From positions 1-20,576 of the forward strand of contig NWUY0304739397.1 of assembly GCA_004151065.3 (NCBI GenBank): a DNA stretch of 20,576 nucleotides. The letters are read 5' to 3'. This document shows, piece after piece, positions 17,850-20,576 of the stretch. Under the pieces are notes generated by a model, which searched no databases, had not been told where the DNA came from, and was given only the letters and a program-made list of their open reading frames with translations. The stretch comes from Larix sibirica. Lineage: Eukaryota > Streptophyta > Pinopsida > Pinales > Pinaceae. How positions within the stretch are numbered: position 1 is the first letter of the stretch; each line of letters opens with the position of its first letter. Made by a program: the position numbers and the translations under genes.

Positions 17850-18320
17850 GCAGTGTTGTTGGCAACATGTGACCAGTCTGTGTCATGCGAGATGCCTGGA
17901 ATGGTAAGGATGGATCAATCGTTTTTTCGAGGAGGTCTATATTTACTCAGTATCGGTTTATATAAATAAGCTTAATCATTCCTACCCCGCTCCTCCTATT
18001 TTTGGAGGTCTAAAATTGAAATAAGAATAAGCATAGCGTCCCATGTGAAGCGTGTGCAGCTTTGTCGATAAGGCTTTTGGTGTTGTGTTATCACGATGGG
18101 ATACTTTAGTGAATGACGATACTGTGTTGCTTGGGGCAATGGCTGGCTCTTGAGGTGCCAAGTTGAGCAGGTTTATCTAATATAAGGAGGTCGAAATAGG
18201 TAAGGCAAGTATAAAAAATGAAATTCCCCTATCTGTGCAATTCCCCATGCGCGTGATAGTTTGTAAAATACGATTATTCTTTAAGAAAACCACCCTAAGT
18301 ACTTTAAGCCGTCAGTTGGA
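17850..18320. other. spacer, no gene recognised
   Basis: No supported feature was seen on either strand. Confidence 0.35.
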
Positions 18321-18332
18321 CCACGTAGTGTC

Positions 18333-18383
18333 CCCCTCAAAACTAGGGGCTTGAGCCACTCATACTCGTATCTTATATGAGTG
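18333..18383. other. two adjacent stem-loops
   Basis: CCCCT (18333-18337) pairs with AGGGG (18345-18349) around 7 nt. CACTCATA (18357-18364) pairs perfectly with TATGAGTG (18376-18383) around 11 nt. The first could mimic an anticodon arm but lacks U33 on either strand, so no tRNA is called. Confidence 0.55.
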
Positions 18384-19566
18384 TTTGTTGCATAAACCAA
18401 AACCTGATGTGGCTAACCGTTAGGCAATAACGTGTAGTGACTAGAGAGAGTGTGGCTATCACGTGAGGCAAGGAAAAGGATGGCTTGCTTTGAGGCTTTA
18501 CGCATACGGACGGGACGGCTGCTCTTTCTGGTCGAATCAACCCGGGCAGCGGGCTAAGATTAGGATAAGAAAACCCACCTACCTTTTTTATTTCTTTTCA
18601 AGGTTGCTCCGCTCCACTCGAGTCAGGAAAGACCGAAACCAGCTCCCTTCCCTGACTCAATGTCGATCGAGACCTTGCTGACCCGCCTTTTCTCTTGATA
18701 CCTGACGACGATGAACTTGACAGCTTGCTTTTAGGCGAGAACGTGACGCTAGTGAGTGAGGTGAGACCCACCCGAGATCTTATCGAGTTATAACCGTTGA
18801 TATTTATTTCCACCCGTATCTCAAATTAAAACTTCGCCTTATATTTTAAGTAATCTTGACGCATTTTGACCTGGGTATTAATTGCTGACGAATATCGTGC
18901 GTGTTGCACGACTCCTATAGAACGCTCCGGATGTGTGTGCATTGATGCGACACCTGGACAGACGGAAAAGAGTCGTTCAAAACCCTGGTTCTCAATCTAT
19001 TTCGATCTGGAGCTGGATAATAAATCTGCTGCCACCTTTGCCTCTAAAAAGGGAATAGGGAAATAAAGCATGATCGATCCATCCGTAGGCCCAGGATATG
19101 CATCTAGAATAGATAGGTGATGCTTCTCTATCAAGGAAGGGATGAAATAGATGAAGCAAGGTTTATCTAAAAAAGGGGAGTCCCTGTACCCGTACCTCGT
19201 TATTTGGGTTAAGCCAATAGGTAAGAGTGTACCTATTTATACTCTTAGGTAGGAAATAACCCTGCTTGCTCCAAGCTTGCCAAACACCTTGAGCTGCCAA
19301 GCCGGGTATAAACCAAACTTGTGAGTTTGTTTCCTTTCAATGCTATGTTATTGCATGTATGTGTTTATGTTGCTTCTGTTAGTGCTCGTGTGTCATTGGA
19401 AGTTTAGCAGGTGAGTGAGGTTGGTTTTCGTATGGTAGGTAATGCCAGAAATAAAAGTAGTATAGTGGTGTATATGGAACTTCTTCATTAACTAATGGGA
19501 AATAGGACTAATGGGATTGGATGTCTCAACCTTTCGAACAAACCATGGATAGATTTGAGCTGTTTA
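18384..19566. other. spacer, no gene recognised
   Basis: Three open frames (18463-18681 plus, 18813-18598 minus, 18866-19066 plus) lack recognisable domains. Two of them overlap on opposite strands. Confidence 0.35.
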
Positions 19567-19725
19567 GTGTGGTAGAACCTCATGGTACTATCTCGTTAGT
19601 AGTGGGAACATCCCATACCCTAACGGTTGTGCAACCTCATCAGCTGCCCCTAGGTAAAGTGGTATCCTCTCATAGTGATTCCCCTAAGAATAAATAGTGG
19701 TGCCCTCTCATCTTTCTGGAACTAC
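19567..19725 (+). repeat. degenerate tandem repeat, GTGGTANAACCTCAT units
   Basis: Five units start near 19567, 19599, 19625, 19659 and 19697, each with a GTGGT..CCTCAT or GTGGGAACATCCCAT core. Spacing is 26 to 38 bp. The tails between cores vary, with CCCCTA(A/G)G shared by the third and fourth. Confidence 0.55.
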
Positions 19726-20154
19726 AATGAAAGGGTTTTTCAATCCTGTGAGAAGGTTTTTGTGTTAAATATGTCTTTCACATCCCCAACCAAACATGAG
19801 GATTCAATTCAAGTTGTGTACTTAGGGAGCGGTGGGTACTAAGGATCACACCTATCCTATTATTTTAATGGAAAAAGTGAAAGTAGATATGTGAGTTTAT
19901 TTCTATTTATGCAATGGAACCCGCACTAAAACTACCTGTAGCCTAGGTAAATGAGCCATTGGTAACTTTACACTTGCCTCCTTGTTTGGGAATTAGACAG
20001 AGCAAAATTTGGTGTACTCAGTAAATTGCTAACGCTCGTGGTTGATTGAGACCGCTTGCCTCCATATTTGGTCCATATTTGGTGATGACAGATCGGATCG
20101 CTACCGCCGATCTTGTTGTTTAAATCACTAACGCTTGCCCAAATTAGAAGTTGA
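19726..20154. other. spacer with small repeats, no gene recognised
   Basis: Contains the TCCATATTTGGT tandem (20061-20084), GCTAACGCTCG/CACTAACGCTTGC copies near 20028 and 20128, and a GATCGG/CCGATC inverted repeat near 20090-20110. No coding feature could be supported. Confidence 0.4.
20061..20084 (+). repeat. 12-bp tandem TCCATATTTGGT x2
   Basis: Two exact adjacent copies. Confidence 0.85.
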
Positions 20155-20576
20155 TTTTCTCAAGGCCTCGCAACAACCCCTCCTTCCTCCTCATTGGATC
20201 AAATTGGTACTCGTTTTGGGACAGTCCCACCTAACTCTGACGGGGCTGGCTGACCCGGAAACAGCATTGACACCCAGTTTGGTTTCTCAATTTACCACCT
20301 AAGCAGGATAAATCACCTGTTTCTAGAGGAGAGGCAAAAGCTTATCGCCGAGCGCTGATTTGGGAAATAGTTTTCTAAAAACACTTGCTTGACTGTATAA
20401 AAATACCCATATTATTGTTAAGGCTATTCGCCCAGTCCTCTTAGCGGCATCCACCCACCACCTTCTCCTAGGCAAATCCCCGGCGGTAAATTCAGTACTT
20501 AAAGTTGGCATCATATAAAGATGATAGAGAGTATGAACTCACGGTCTTCCAATAAGTGGGAATTTCACGAATGAAA
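20155..20576 (+). other. possible decayed coding stretch, identity unknown
   Basis: A start-less frame is open from 20155 to 20358 with a single TGA at 20251-20253. It overlaps a second frame (20354-20518, one TGA at 20390-20392), which is followed by a third from 20514 to the window edge with one TAA. Translations such as GNSIDTQFGFSIYHLSRINH and LYKNTHIIVKAIRPVLLAAS look protein-like, but no family was recognised. Each open run is short enough to be chance at this composition. A minus-strand frame (20514-20323) overlaps it. It is listed only because successive frames abut, as in a gene broken by indels. Confidence 0.15.

Noticed and set aside
18318-18383. Possible tRNA built from consecutive hairpins
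   Set aside because: The candidate anticodon loop lacks U33 on both strands, there is no paired 7-bp acceptor stem and no TTCRANY T-loop.
1-20576. CRISPR array, prokaryotic operon or phage content
   Set aside because: No regular repeat-spacer structure, no dense same-strand gene runs and no ribosome-binding-site-led genes are present.
12866-20576. Interpretation of the broken frames as remnants of an RNA virus or mitochondrial plasmid
   Set aside because: No polymerase or capsid motif could be identified, and alternative frames of the same DNA look equally protein-like, which points to over-reading.

Overview
The window reads as a gene-poor stretch of a large seed-plant mitochondrial genome. 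No intact protein gene, tRNA or rRNA gene could be recognised on either strand. The plant mitochondrial assignment rests on four observations: moderate GC by eye, a very low density of real coding sequence, many short dispersed repeats and stem-loops, and small fragments of foreign or transposed DNA (a LINE piece, a gag-like piece and a short organelle/bacterial-type large-subunit rRNA piece). The species is not identifiable. A very large mitogenome, such as that of a gymnosperm or an expanded angiosperm genome, would fit a 20 kb gene desert, but that is inference.

Layout: 315-637 (minus) is the decayed 3' end of a LINE reverse-transcriptase ORF, split by a frameshift. From 640 to 3460 the sequence is a patchwork of short dispersed repeats (GCGACCGAAGGGAGC-type, TTATGACTTGC-type, GTTAGCGA-type) and a 16-17 nt insertion-like motif. 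From about 3600 to 6750 lies a mosaic of highly diverged repeat copies in both orientations, including an imperfect inverted pair about 0.9 kb apart. From about 7100 to 8460 there are five diverged copies of a longer unit, with a separate array of 68-bp tandem repeats (5.4 copies) nested between the fourth and fifth. From 8600 to 9462 there is a run of strong stem-loops next to a gag-like fragment. From 9960 to 12000 the sequence is rich in CTAGCTACTAGG copies and holds three hairpins with a shared GACG/CGTC core.

From 12600 to 12810 there are two of the three copies of a 20-21 nt AT-rich motif (the third is at 3463). From 14765 to 15000 two hairpins sit beside a 62-bp antisense fragment of the large-subunit rRNA peptidyl-transferase region. 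From 15.8 to 20.1 kb there are further dispersed and tandem repeats and a terminator-like hairpin with a GNRA loop. Several open but start-less stretches (12.87-13.4, 15.3-15.5, 16.2-16.6, 17.1-17.8, 20.15-20.58 kb) translate plausibly, but at this base composition such lengths are expected by chance, so they are not called as genes.

No set of genes works together here. The biology visible is repeat birth and decay, capture of fragments and abundant RNA/DNA secondary structure. The most noteworthy structures are the nested tandem arrays, the inverted/direct repeat mosaic at 3.6-6.8 kb, the three related GACG hairpins and the rRNA fragment that keeps its A-loop fold.
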